The notes: a model not told the origin generated them from the sequence alone. DNA of 45,507 bases from Candidatus Bacteroides intestinipullorum (GCA_018883785.1 JAHLFO010000019.1:1-45507); one strand, 5' to 3'. Positions 29,281 to 38,643 are shown, numbered from the stretch's first letter. Numbers and translations: made by a program.

Positions 29281-29913
29281 ATGAATAAAGAACAGAGCCA
29301 TTCTCAGGACACAGAAACGCGGATTCTTGAAGCAGCCGAAAAGGAGTTCTTCGAGAAAGGATATGCCGGGGCAAGGACCACCTCCATAGCCGAAGCGGCC
29401 GGAGTGACCCACGCCATGCTCCACTACTACTTCCGCACCAAGGACAACCTCTTCGAGCGGATTGTATCCGAGAAAATCAATATGCTGGGGGACATCATCC
29501 TGAGTGCCATAGGTGACGAAGACCAGCCTTTGGAGGAAAGAATCCGCCAAGGCGTGGAACGGCACTTCGACTTCATCGCTGCTAACCGGGATCTGCCAAG
29601 ATTCATTGTGAACGAAGTGCTTTCCCATCCTGAACACATCGAGATGATGAAGCAGAACGCCTTACGCATCGTGAATAATCTCCTGAACAACCTCCAGCAA
29701 GAGATTGACGAATATGCCGCCCAAGGGCATTACCGGCGCATCGAGGCGCGCATGCTGCTGATAGACATCGTGTCACTCAACGTCTTCCCATTCATGGCGG
29801 CTCCCATCGTCAAAGGCGCGATAGGCGATGCCTATGCGGATTATGACGAATTCCTGGCCTTGCGCAAGAAAGAAAACGTGGAGACCATATTGAATAAACT
29901 TAAAATCCGTTGA
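29281..29913 (+). CDS. TetR/AcrR family transcriptional regulator
   Basis: TRILEAAEKEFFEKGYAGARTTSIAEAAGVTHAMLHYYFRTKDNLFE. Confidence 0.93.
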   Translation: MNKEQSHSQDTETRILEAAEKEFFEKGYAGARTTSIAEAAGVTHAMLHYYFRTKDNLFERIVSEKINMLGDIILSAIGDEDQPLEERIRQGVERHFDFIAANRDLPRFIVNEVLSHPEHIEMMKQNALRIVNNLLNNLQQEIDEYAAQGHYRRIEARMLLIDIVSLNVFPFMAAPIVKGAIGDAYADYDEFLALRKKENVETILNKLKIR

Positions 29914-31199
29914 CCATGTGGAAGACCTGCTTATCCTTACTTCTGTTCCTCTGCACCAGTATCTGCCTGTCCGCCCAAGTAACCCTGGAGGAGTGCGTCG
30001 CGCTGGCGGAAGAGAACTATCCGCTCATCCGGAAATATGACCTGCTGAATCAGACCAAGGATGTGAACCTGTCTGACATCCACAAAAGCTGGTTGCCACA
30101 AATCAACGTGTACGGCCAGGGAACCGTGCAGAACGAGACACCTTCCTTCCCAGAATCGTTGGCCGGGCTTATCAGCCAGACCGGCACAACGATTTCCGGA
30201 TTGAATGAATGGCAATATAAAATAGGTGCGGACATCTACCAACACATTTGGGACGGAGGCGCATCGAAAACGGAACGAAAGATAGAGCATGCCGAGGACG
30301 AGGAACGCCGAGCCGCCCTGGACGTCCAGCTCTATGCCATCCGCGAACGAGTGGAAGATTTGTATTTCGGCATATTACTCATTGAAGAACAAGCCCAACA
30401 AATACGCGACCTGCAAACCCTGCTGCAAAGCAATCTGGACAAGCTGCGGGCAATGCTACGTAACGGCACCGTCCTGCAAAGCGACGTGGACATGGTGGAG
30501 GCGCAATACCTCAGCACCACCCAGCAACTTACACAGGCCGAAAGTGCCGCAAACAGCCAGCGAAAGGTACTGGAACTGTTCACGGGTAAAAGTCTTGCCG
30601 GGCAGAAACTGATGAAACCGGACGCTACCCTACCCCAGGACCTGCTGCCCAACCGTCCGGAACAGAGGCACTTCGAGACGCAAATCCGAACCAACGAAGC
30701 CAGAAACGCAAACATCACAGCCGGTACGATGCCCAAAATCGGACTGTTCGTACAGACTTATTACGGCTATCCGGGCTTCAACTACTTTGAAAGCATGATG
30801 AACCGCGACCTTTCCTTCAACCTTCTGGCCGGAGTAAAAGTGTCCTGGAACATCGGAGCGTTCTATACCCTGAAAAACAAGCGGCGGAAATTACGCCTTT
30901 CATCGGACCATGTAGCCGTGGAACGCGACATTTTCCTGTTCAACACGAACCTGAAGACCCGTTCGCAACTGGACCGAATCGACGAACTGAAGGACGTCAT
31001 GAAAGCCAACGACCGAATCGTGGAACTGCGCAAGAATGTGCGGAAAGCCGCCGAATCACAACTGGACAACGGTGTCATCGATGCCACAGACTTGCTGACC
31101 AAACTGACGGAAGAGAAGCAAGCCCGCCTGACCGCCTCCTACCACGAAATCCAACTCCTCCAAAGCATTTATCAACTTAAACATACTCTGAACCGATGA
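29910..31199 (+). CDS. TolC family outer membrane efflux protein
   Basis: Signal peptide, VTLEECVALAEENYPLIR, two coiled-coil OEP repeats. Confidence 0.9.
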   Translation: MTMWKTCLSLLLFLCTSICLSAQVTLEECVALAEENYPLIRKYDLLNQTKDVNLSDIHKSWLPQINVYGQGTVQNETPSFPESLAGLISQTGTTISGLNEWQYKIGADIYQHIWDGGASKTERKIEHAEDEERRAALDVQLYAIRERVEDLYFGILLIEEQAQQIRDLQTLLQSNLDKLRAMLRNGTVLQSDVDMVEAQYLSTTQQLTQAESAANSQRKVLELFTGKSLAGQKLMKPDATLPQDLLPNRPEQRHFETQIRTNEARNANITAGTMPKIGLFVQTYYGYPGFNYFESMMNRDLSFNLLAGVKVSWNIGAFYTLKNKRRKLRLSSDHVAVERDIFLFNTNLKTRSQLDRIDELKDVMKANDRIVELRKNVRKAAESQLDNGVIDATDLLTKLTEEKQARLTASYHEIQLLQSIYQLKHTLNR

Positions 31200-32083
31200 A
31201 AAAGATAGCACTACTCTCCGCAACGGTCATGCTGCTGGCCTCCTGCCGAGACCAGGCCCCGTATGACGCCACCGGCATCTTCGAAGCCACAACAGTCACC
31301 GTTTCGGCCGAAACCGCCGGACGACTCGTTTCGTTCGACATCGACGAAGGCGACAGCCTTATGGCGGGACAAGCAGTCGGACTGGTGGACACCACCCTGC
31401 TCGCCCTCCAACAGAAACAATTGCTAAGTCAGCAACTCGCCACCGAGAAATCATCCCCCGACATCGCCGCACAGGCCGCAGCCCTGCGATCGCAGATTGC
31501 CCATCAACAGAACGAATGTGAACGCATCGCCCGCCTGCTGTCCGGCGGCGCCGCTACTCAAAAGCAAAGTGACGATGCCAATGCCCAACTCCGCACGCTG
31601 CGCGGACAACTGGAAGGCCTGCTCTCCACCCTGGACAAGAGCCGCAGTTCCCTCACAGAAAGCGCCTCCGCCCTGCAATACCAGCGGGAGCAGATTGAGG
31701 AACAGATACGCAAAAGCTGCATCGCCGCACCACTGACCGGAATTGTCCTGCAAAAATATGCTGAACAAGGTGAATATGCCACTCCCGGACGCCCGCTTTT
31801 CAAAATGGCAGACTTGGACGATATCCACCTGCGGAGCTATTTCACCGCCTCTCAGCTGGCACATATCCGCATTGGCCAGGAGGTGACCGTCATCGCCGAT
31901 TTTGGTGGAGACGAACAATATGAATATCCGGGCAGAATTATATGGATAGCCCAGGAAAGCGAGTTCACTCCTAAGTCCATCCAGACACAGGACACGCGGG
32001 CCAATCTGGTCTATGCTGTAAAAATTGCCGTCAAAAACGATGGGCGCCTGAAACTCGGCCAATATGGAGAAGTTCGCTTATGA
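31196..32083 (+). CDS. HlyD-family membrane fusion lipoprotein
   Basis: Lipobox (MLLASC), GIFEATTVTVSAETAGRLVSFDIDEGDSLMAGQ, coiled coil, IAAPLTGIVLQKYAEQGEYATPGRPLFKMADL. Confidence 0.92.
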   Translation: MKKIALLSATVMLLASCRDQAPYDATGIFEATTVTVSAETAGRLVSFDIDEGDSLMAGQAVGLVDTTLLALQQKQLLSQQLATEKSSPDIAAQAAALRSQIAHQQNECERIARLLSGGAATQKQSDDANAQLRTLRGQLEGLLSTLDKSRSSLTESASALQYQREQIEEQIRKSCIAAPLTGIVLQKYAEQGEYATPGRPLFKMADLDDIHLRSYFTASQLAHIRIGQEVTVIADFGGDEQYEYPGRIIWIAQESEFTPKSIQTQDTRANLVYAVKIAVKNDGRLKLGQYGEVRL

Positions 32084-32994
32084 CCCCCATCATAGACATC
32101 CGGCAACTCACGAAACGGTATGGGAAACTTACCGCCCTGGACCGCGTGACATTCTCCGTTCCCCAAGGCTCCGTATTCGGCCTCATCGGTCCGGACGGCG
32201 CAGGGAAGACCACGCTCTACCAGATTCTGACCACCTTGAGCAGCCCCGATGAAGGCTCTGCCACCGTGATAGGACTGGACGTTGTAAAGGACTACAAGAA
32301 ACTACGTACCGAGATTGGTTACATGCCGGAGAGGTTCTCCCTTTACCCCGACCTCACCGTCCGTGAGAACCTGCACTTCTTTGCCTCGCTATTCGGAGTA
32401 GACATAAAGAAGAACTTCGACCTGATAGCCCCTATATTCAGCCAGTTGGAGAAATTTCCCAACCGCAGAGCCGGGGCATTGTCCGGCGGTATGAAGCAGA
32501 AACTCGCCTTGAGCTGCGCCCTGATACACCGGCCCAAAATCCTGCTCCTGGACGAACCCACAACGGGAGTGGATGCCGTGTCGAGAAGCGAATTCTGGGA
32601 TATGCTGACCACACTGAAAGAAAAAGGCATCACGATTCTTGTGTCCACCTCCTATATGGACGAGGCCGAGCGGTGTGAATACATCGCCCTGATAAATAAA
32701 GGAAAGATTCTGGATGTGAATAGCCCCGGCAAGCTGATGGAAAAGTTGGACAAGCCTCTTTATAACGTCGCATCCAAAGATATGTATCCGCTCCTACAGG
32801 CGCTACGCACCCTCTCGGAAGTGAAAGACTGCTATACTTTTGGGGCAACACTGCATATCGTGACGGACAACGATTTCAATCCGGACGATGCAGCCCGCCG
32901 GCTCAGACAGAAAGGCGTGGAAGATGTCCGGATAGGACCGGCAAAAGGCAATATAGAAGATTTGTTCATTAATTTGGTTAATAAAGATGAATAA
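32080..32994 (+). CDS. ABC transporter ATP-binding protein (first half of a YbhF-like pair)
   Basis: LIGPDGAGKTT, LSGGMKQKLALSCALIHRPKILLLDEPTTGVD. Confidence 0.94.
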   Translation: MTPIIDIRQLTKRYGKLTALDRVTFSVPQGSVFGLIGPDGAGKTTLYQILTTLSSPDEGSATVIGLDVVKDYKKLRTEIGYMPERFSLYPDLTVRENLHFFASLFGVDIKKNFDLIAPIFSQLEKFPNRRAGALSGGMKQKLALSCALIHRPKILLLDEPTTGVDAVSRSEFWDMLTTLKEKGITILVSTSYMDEAERCEYIALINKGKILDVNSPGKLMEKLDKPLYNVASKDMYPLLQALRTLSEVKDCYTFGATLHIVTDNDFNPDDAARRLRQKGVEDVRIGPAKGNIEDLFINLVNKDE

Positions 32995-33730
32995 GGAAAC
33001 GGTCATATCGGTCAAAGACCTTACCAAGAAGTTCGGAGAATTCACCGCAGTGGACCACATCAGCCTGCAGGTCATGAAAGGAGAGATATTCGGATTTCTG
33101 GGGGCAAACGGCGCAGGCAAGACCACTGCCATGCGCATGTTGTGCGGACTTAGTTTTCCCACATCCGGCAGTGGGACAGTAGCCGGCTACGACATCCTCC
33201 GTCAAGCCGAGGAAATCAAGCGGCACATTGGCTACATGAGCCAGAAGTTTTCACTGTATGAGGAACTGACCGTGTGGGAAAACCTGAATCTCTTTGCCAC
33301 CATCTATGGCATGCCCGCAAAGAGCATCCGGGAAAAGACAGATGCCGCCTTCCGGACACTGGGCATGGAAAACATGCGGAATGTGCTGGTAAAGACCATT
33401 CCCATCGGATGGAAACAGAAGCTGGCCTTTACCGCCGCTACCCTGCACACGCCGGACATCGTATTCCTGGACGAGCCGACCGGAGGCGTAGACCCTGCCA
33501 CCCGGCGCAAGTTCTGGGAAATGATTTACCAAGCCTCGTCCGAGGGGATGACAGTCTTTGTGACCACGCACTACCTGGACGAAGCCGAGTATTGCCACCG
33601 CGTCTCCATCATGGTGGACGGACGCATCCAGGCCTTGGACAGTCCGGCAGGACTGAAACAGCAATACCGGGCCGGAACGATGGACGAAGTGTTCCGCATA
33701 GTGGCTAAAGATGCGAAAAGGGCGGACTAA
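32987..33730 (+). CDS. ABC transporter ATP-binding protein (second ATPase)
   Basis: FLGANGAGKTTAMRML, IPIGWKQKLAFTAATLHTPDIVFLDEPTGGVDP. Confidence 0.94.
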   Translation: MNKETVISVKDLTKKFGEFTAVDHISLQVMKGEIFGFLGANGAGKTTAMRMLCGLSFPTSGSGTVAGYDILRQAEEIKRHIGYMSQKFSLYEELTVWENLNLFATIYGMPAKSIREKTDAAFRTLGMENMRNVLVKTIPIGWKQKLAFTAATLHTPDIVFLDEPTGGVDPATRRKFWEMIYQASSEGMTVFVTTHYLDEAEYCHRVSIMVDGRIQALDSPAGLKQQYRAGTMDEVFRIVAKDAKRAD

Positions 33731-33784
33731 GCAACATAAAATATGAACATCCGCTATCGCCCCATCAAAATTCTCATGTCGTCA

Positions 33785-33887
33785 CAGTACGGATGAAACG
33801 CTGTTTCAGTACGGGTGAAACGCTGTTTCAGTACGGGTGAAACACCGTTTCAGTACGGGCGAAACAATGTTTCAGTACGGGCGAAAC
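33785..33887. repeat. Tandem repeat, 5 copies, exact 22 bp period, GTTTCAGTACGGGTGAAAC arms
   Basis: CAGTAC at 33785, 33807, 33829, 33851, 33873; spacers gct, gct, acc, aat between GAAAC and GTTTC. Confidence 0.97.
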
Positions 33888-33943
33888 ATCCATGAACTGA
33901 GACATGGACTTAACGGATATACATTAAACAAAAAGCAAAGGCT

Positions 33944-34993
33944 ATGTCGATATTTCAATCCCTCATCAAAAAAGAAATCCTGCACCTCCTGCGCGACTTC
34001 CGCACGGTGACAGTGGTGCTGGTCATACCCGTTGTCCTGCTGTTATTGTTCGGGTTCGCCATCTCCACCGAAGTCAACCAGGTGAGAGTCGTGGCCGTAG
34101 TAGAACAATATACGGAAGAGCCCAAACAGATAATAGACCAATTCCGTGCCAACTCCTACTTCGCATTCGAAGGCGTTGTTTCCCCGCATGACGTGGAAAG
34201 CCTGCTGCGGAAAGGGCGGGCAGACGCCGCCGTCGTGTTCAGATGGGAAGACGGCAAGCTGAAGCATCAGATTATCGTGGACGCTTCCAATACCAACCTG
34301 GCACAGACCGCCACGGCCTACCTGGAGAGTGTCATCCGTTCGGACACGGGTAGCCTCCCTGTCGTGACCCACACGCTCTACAATCCGCAACTGAAGAGCG
34401 CCTACAACTTCGTGCCCGGCATCATGGGAATGATATTCATCCTCATCTGCGCCATGATGACCTCCGTCTCCATCGTCAGCGAGAAGGAATCCGGCACGAT
34501 GAACCTGCTGCTGGTGTCGCCGGTACGTCCCCGGACCATCATTCTGGGCAAGCTGGTGCCCTACTTCCTGCTGTCTTGCCTCATCCTGACACTGGTGCTG
34601 GTATTGAGCTATACCGTGCTGGGCATTCCCTTCTCCTTCAGTATCCTCAACGTGATATGGGTGACCCTCCTGTATATGATTCTTGCCTTGGCCTTGGGAT
34701 TGCTGGTTTCCACCATCGCCTCCACACAGGTAGCCGCCTTGCTGATTTCCGGCGTGATGTTCATGATTCCCGTGGTACTGCTGTCCGGCATGATCTTCCC
34801 TGTGGAGAACATGCCGCCGGCGCTGCAATGGTTCACGTGCATCATCCCGGCACGCTGGTACATCGCCGCCATGCGGGTACTGATGATCCAGCAACTTCCC
34901 GTCGGGTATGTGCTGACGGAAGTCCTGGTCCTGACGGGAATGACGATAGTCGTGCTGGCCTTGGCCATCAAGAAGTTCAATGCTAAAAAATAG
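33944..34993 (+). CDS. ABC-2 type permease (YbhR/YbhS-like)
   Basis: Large extracytoplasmic domain after TM1, VSEKESGTMNLLLVSPVRPRTIILGKLVPYF. Confidence 0.92.
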   Translation: MSIFQSLIKKEILHLLRDFRTVTVVLVIPVVLLLLFGFAISTEVNQVRVVAVVEQYTEEPKQIIDQFRANSYFAFEGVVSPHDVESLLRKGRADAAVVFRWEDGKLKHQIIVDASNTNLAQTATAYLESVIRSDTGSLPVVTHTLYNPQLKSAYNFVPGIMGMIFILICAMMTSVSIVSEKESGTMNLLLVSPVRPRTIILGKLVPYFLLSCLILTLVLVLSYTVLGIPFSFSILNVIWVTLLYMILALALGLLVSTIASTQVAALLISGVMFMIPVVLLSGMIFPVENMPPALQWFTCIIPARWYIAAMRVLMIQQLPVGYVLTEVLVLTGMTIVVLALAIKKFNAKK

Positions 34994-35000
34994 GAATTTA

Positions 35001-35155
35001 GCGCGCGCAAGCGCGCTTTAATGAAGAATGAAGAATACCCGCTTCGCGGGAGAATGAAGAATTTTTGTTGAAAATGGCTAATTCTTCATTTTGCGTTCTT
35101 CCTATAACGGAGATTCTTCATTTTGCGCGAAGCGCGATTCTTCATTCTTCATTTA
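35001..35155. repeat. Inverted-repeat cluster (aatgaagaat / attcttcatt) with interspersed mini-hairpins
   Basis: agcgcgcGCAAgcgcgct, cccgcTTCgcggg and gcgcGAAgcgc hairpins between aatgaagaatgaagaat and attcttcattcttcatt. Confidence 0.85.
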
Positions 35156-35174
35156 ACCGGTAAATTATCATCTT

Positions 35175-36284
35175 ATGAATGCAAGGATATTGCAGATACT
35201 GCTCAAGAAAGAAATTGCACTGATCAAACGGAATCCCATCATCCCCCGTCTGATAGTAGGGATGCCCGTCTGGGTGATGCTGATTATTCCCCTGGTGACG
35301 ACACTCGACGTGAAGAACGTGGGCGTGGCCGTGGTGGACAACGACCGCACGGAGTTGTCGCGACGGATAGTAATGGATATGGATGCCTCGGACTATCTGT
35401 CCGTGACCGGCTGTTTCTTCAGCTACGACGAAGCGTTCCGGCAAATAGAAGAAGGCGAAACGGACGCCATCATCACCATCCCGAAAGACTTCCTGCGGGA
35501 TTTGACCAACGGCCAGCAGCCTAAACTCGACTTGAAGGCCAACGGCGTGAATGCCACCAAAGGAATGTTGGGTGCGCAATATGCCACCCAATCCATGGCC
35601 CACACCCTGACGCAATGGCACGAGGAACAAGGCATCGGCCAACCCCTGCCGACGTCCGGCACGATAAACCTGTATAACCCTACGCTCAACTTCCGCAACT
35701 ACATGATACCGGCGCTCATGGTGGTGCTGCTCATCATCATTTGCGGCTTTCTGCCCGCGCTTAATCTGGTCAGCGAGAAAGAGACGGGCACCATCGAGGC
35801 CATGAATGTCACGCCCGTAGGTCGACTGGAGTTCGTCTTGTCCAAGCTGATTCCCTACTGGCTGGTGGGCATCTTGGTCGTCACGGTGGGGATGCTCATC
35901 GGCTGGCTGGTATACGGGCTGGTGCCGGAAGGAAATGTCGCCCTGGTCTATCTGGCCACCATCCTGTTCAGCCTCGTCATGTCCGGTCTGGGCGTGTTTA
36001 TCGCCAACCAGTCGGCCACCATCCTGCAAAGCATTTTCGTGATGTTCGCCTTTATCGTGGTGTTCCAGCTCATGAGCGGACTGTTCACCCCCATCGCTTC
36101 CATGCCCCGGTGGGCGCAGTGCATCACCTACGCCATCCCGCCACGCTATTTCATCGAAATCATGCGCTCGGTCTATCTGAAAGGCGCCACCCTGGCCGAC
36201 CTTTGGGGGCAATACGCCGCCTTGTCCGGCTTTGCGCTCCTGCTCTGTCTCGTAGCGGCCGGGACGTATCGGAAGCGGACGTGA
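35175..36284 (+). CDS. ABC-2 type permease (YbhR/YbhS-like)
   Basis: VSEKETGTIEAMNVTPVGRLEFVLSKLIPYW; same topology as the preceding gene. Confidence 0.92.
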   Translation: MNARILQILLKKEIALIKRNPIIPRLIVGMPVWVMLIIPLVTTLDVKNVGVAVVDNDRTELSRRIVMDMDASDYLSVTGCFFSYDEAFRQIEEGETDAIITIPKDFLRDLTNGQQPKLDLKANGVNATKGMLGAQYATQSMAHTLTQWHEEQGIGQPLPTSGTINLYNPTLNFRNYMIPALMVVLLIIICGFLPALNLVSEKETGTIEAMNVTPVGRLEFVLSKLIPYWLVGILVVTVGMLIGWLVYGLVPEGNVALVYLATILFSLVMSGLGVFIANQSATILQSIFVMFAFIVVFQLMSGLFTPIASMPRWAQCITYAIPPRYFIEIMRSVYLKGATLADLWGQYAALSGFALLLCLVAAGTYRKRT

Positions 36285-36349
36285 GCACTCAGAAGCTCCG
36301 AATTGCAAAAAAAATTCACGCAAGATTTGTACTAATTCCATGGAATACC

Positions 36350-36357
36350 TATCTTTG
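36350..36357 (+). promoter_or_regulatory. -7 box TATCTTTG with TTG at 36327-36329 (20 bp spacer)
   Basis: TAnnTTTG and -33 TTG spacing, 50 bp upstream of the lipoprotein start. Confidence 0.7.
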
Positions 36358-36406
36358 CAACCATTCGAGAACAAAAAACAAACAACGGATTAAAAAACTG
36401 ATTGAC

Positions 36407-38620
36407 ATGAGATTCAAACATCATCTGCTATCCTTGGGATGCGCGGCCCTGATGCTGGCATCCTGCACGGACGATGCGCTGGACAACGGCGCAAGTAATG
36501 GACTTGGCCCGGAAGCGGACAGCAATGTAGTCACCCTGACTGTATTGGACGGCGCCTCGCAACAAGGACGCATCCACACCCCGTCCGCACCCGACACCCG
36601 CGCCCTGAAGAGCCAACGGCTGCAATACGTGGCCACTATCGGCAACCCGGATTGGCAAGACGAAGGCCACGTATGGTCCGCCACCTCCGTCTACATCGAC
36701 GACGCCAAGCAACAAGCCTACATCACGTGGCACTCCGACCGCCAAGCACAAAACCAGGCACAGACATGGGGCGGTGCCATGGACGTGATTAATATCGCCA
36801 ATGAAGACAAGCCAGAAGTGATAAATTCGCTGGGTAACAGCAACTTACTAAAGTTCAACAACATCATCAAACACGACAGCAAGCTCTACCTATCCGCCAT
36901 GCACCCGCGCAAAGGCGGCGTGGTGGCACGCGTGGACTTGAATACGCCCACCCAAGCTGAACTGATTGGCTTCCCAGGCTCGTCGGTCAACGCCATCGCC
37001 CTTTGCAACGAGAAACTGATGGTCGTATCGGGCTTCAAGGGCACGTATGGCACGGTCAGCCCGGAGCAACCCGCCATTGATTATGACTATGAGCTGCCGG
37101 GAAAAAATACCTACGTGACGCTCAATCAATCCTTGTCCAAGGATTTCGGCGGCAAATACGTGGCCGTTGAAAATGGCGATGCATACATCTTGCGCCAGAA
37201 CGGGGAGAATAACGGACAAATCATAGACGTGAATAATAAAAAGACCATCGACATGAGCGTCTCCCTGCTCTCCGAGGAAAAGTTTGCCGAGGACTATGAC
37301 CCGGAAACAGGAGAGTGGAAAGAAGAAGGCACCCGCCAATCGGTATATTTCGGCAAGCACGTGATGGTCATCCGCAAGGGCTATGCCTACGTGGCAGCCG
37401 GCAAGAGCGGCATCTGGAAGTATGACCTCACCAGCGGACAAGAGACGCAAATCAACGGCATCTTCGCCACCGGCCTCTATGCCGACGACGAGTTCCTCTA
37501 TGCCGCCACAGGTTCGGGCCTCCGCATCTATCAGTTCAACGACGAGACGGGCGACCTGCCCCTCTATGCCTTCGAGGTAGAGACGTATGACGAGGATGAC
37601 ACCGGCGAACCGACTTCCACCACGGCCGCTACTACAGGAGCCAATACCAAGCGTCACTCCCCCAACTTCGTGGCCGCCCACTACAATGAAGCGAAAAAAA
37701 GCACTTACATCTACATCGCCTACGGACAGAGCGGCGTGCGGGTGTATAAGTTCGTCAAGGAAGGTGAAGAGCAGCCGGAGGAGCCGGGAGATGAACATCC
37801 GTGGGTAGATCCGGGTGACGATAGCGATATTGTCTGGGCAACTGAAAATGTAGAAGGATATTATGCGTGGGGTGAGATTTTCCATACTGCACACGGAATG
37901 GGAGATGGCAACACCTATGAAACAGCAGAAGCAGATGCCTATGACCTTACCTTTACCTCTCCGGATGGTATAGAGGTCAGCAATAATGAAAGTTATTGGA
38001 CAGCAGGAAATGGAAGTAAACAGAAAACTGCCTATACCTATGATAATTATCGCTATTTCAATGGAACTACTGCTGAATTAAGCAAATATAGACTGGATGA
38101 GGATGGAAATAGTGAAGATAATAAAACTGTACTCGACCCTGAAGATGATGTAGCTACGATGAGATGGGGAAATGGCTGGAGGATGCCGACCCAAGACGAA
38201 TGGGATGCATTGTTTACACAATATGCTAACACAGTTGAAGAGGATGAAAAAGGGCTTATCCTGACTTTCAATGATAAGGAGGAAACCCTATCTTTACCTA
38301 AAACGGGATACTATTCTTATAATGGAGGAGGATGGATAGACGCTTCTGGGTATTACTATTGGTCAAGTACATTAAGTACTCAAAAAAATCAGAGTGATAT
38401 TGACTATCGAGGACATACTGGAGGTTGGATTTGGAATCAAGCTGGCGATAATAAATTAGCGTGGAGCTATGAATCCCTTGCGTGGATGCCGGATTTATCT
38501 ATGATTTCTTACAACTTCTATGCAAAGAATGGTTACGACCGCGCCGATGGTTTCAAAGTCCGCGCCGTAAAAGCCAAGAAAGATATGCCTAACGACTTCC
38601 CCGAGTGGCAAAACAAATAA
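36407..38620 (+). CDS. Lipoprotein: beta-propeller-like N-terminal region plus FISUMP-like C-terminal domain
   Basis: Lipobox (LMLASC) from MRFKHHLLSLGC at 36407; C-terminus has NGWRMPTQDEWDALF and YYYWSSTLS typical of FISUMP domains. The ORF-track start at 36110 lies inside the preceding gene. Confidence 0.7.
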   Translation: MRFKHHLLSLGCAALMLASCTDDALDNGASNGLGPEADSNVVTLTVLDGASQQGRIHTPSAPDTRALKSQRLQYVATIGNPDWQDEGHVWSATSVYIDDAKQQAYITWHSDRQAQNQAQTWGGAMDVINIANEDKPEVINSLGNSNLLKFNNIIKHDSKLYLSAMHPRKGGVVARVDLNTPTQAELIGFPGSSVNAIALCNEKLMVVSGFKGTYGTVSPEQPAIDYDYELPGKNTYVTLNQSLSKDFGGKYVAVENGDAYILRQNGENNGQIIDVNNKKTIDMSVSLLSEEKFAEDYDPETGEWKEEGTRQSVYFGKHVMVIRKGYAYVAAGKSGIWKYDLTSGQETQINGIFATGLYADDEFLYAATGSGLRIYQFNDETGDLPLYAFEVETYDEDDTGEPTSTTAATTGANTKRHSPNFVAAHYNEAKKSTYIYIAYGQSGVRVYKFVKEGEEQPEEPGDEHPWVDPGDDSDIVWATENVEGYYAWGEIFHTAHGMGDGNTYETAEADAYDLTFTSPDGIEVSNNESYWTAGNGSKQKTAYTYDNYRYFNGTTAELSKYRLDEDGNSEDNKTVLDPEDDVATMRWGNGWRMPTQDEWDALFTQYANTVEEDEKGLILTFNDKEETLSLPKTGYYSYNGGGWIDASGYYYWSSTLSTQKNQSDIDYRGHTGGWIWNQAGDNKLAWSYESLAWMPDLSMISYNFYAKNGYDRADGFKVRAVKAKKDMPNDFPEWQNK

Positions 38621-38643
38621 CCAATAATTCTTCTTTTATTTCC

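Noticed and set aside
33785-33887. Possible CRISPR array
   Set aside because: Period of 22 bp leaves only 3 nt between repeat arms, too short for spacers, and no cas genes are present. The same applies to the arrays at 221, 10021 and 18338.
35142-36374. 410 aa ORF antisense to the second permease
   Set aside because: Low-complexity His/Gln/Asp-rich translation typical of antisense frames.
36110-36406. Extended N-terminus of the FISUMP-like lipoprotein in the ORF track
   Set aside because: It overlaps the preceding permease in another frame; the lipoprotein signal at 36407 and the promoter at 36327-36357 define the real start.
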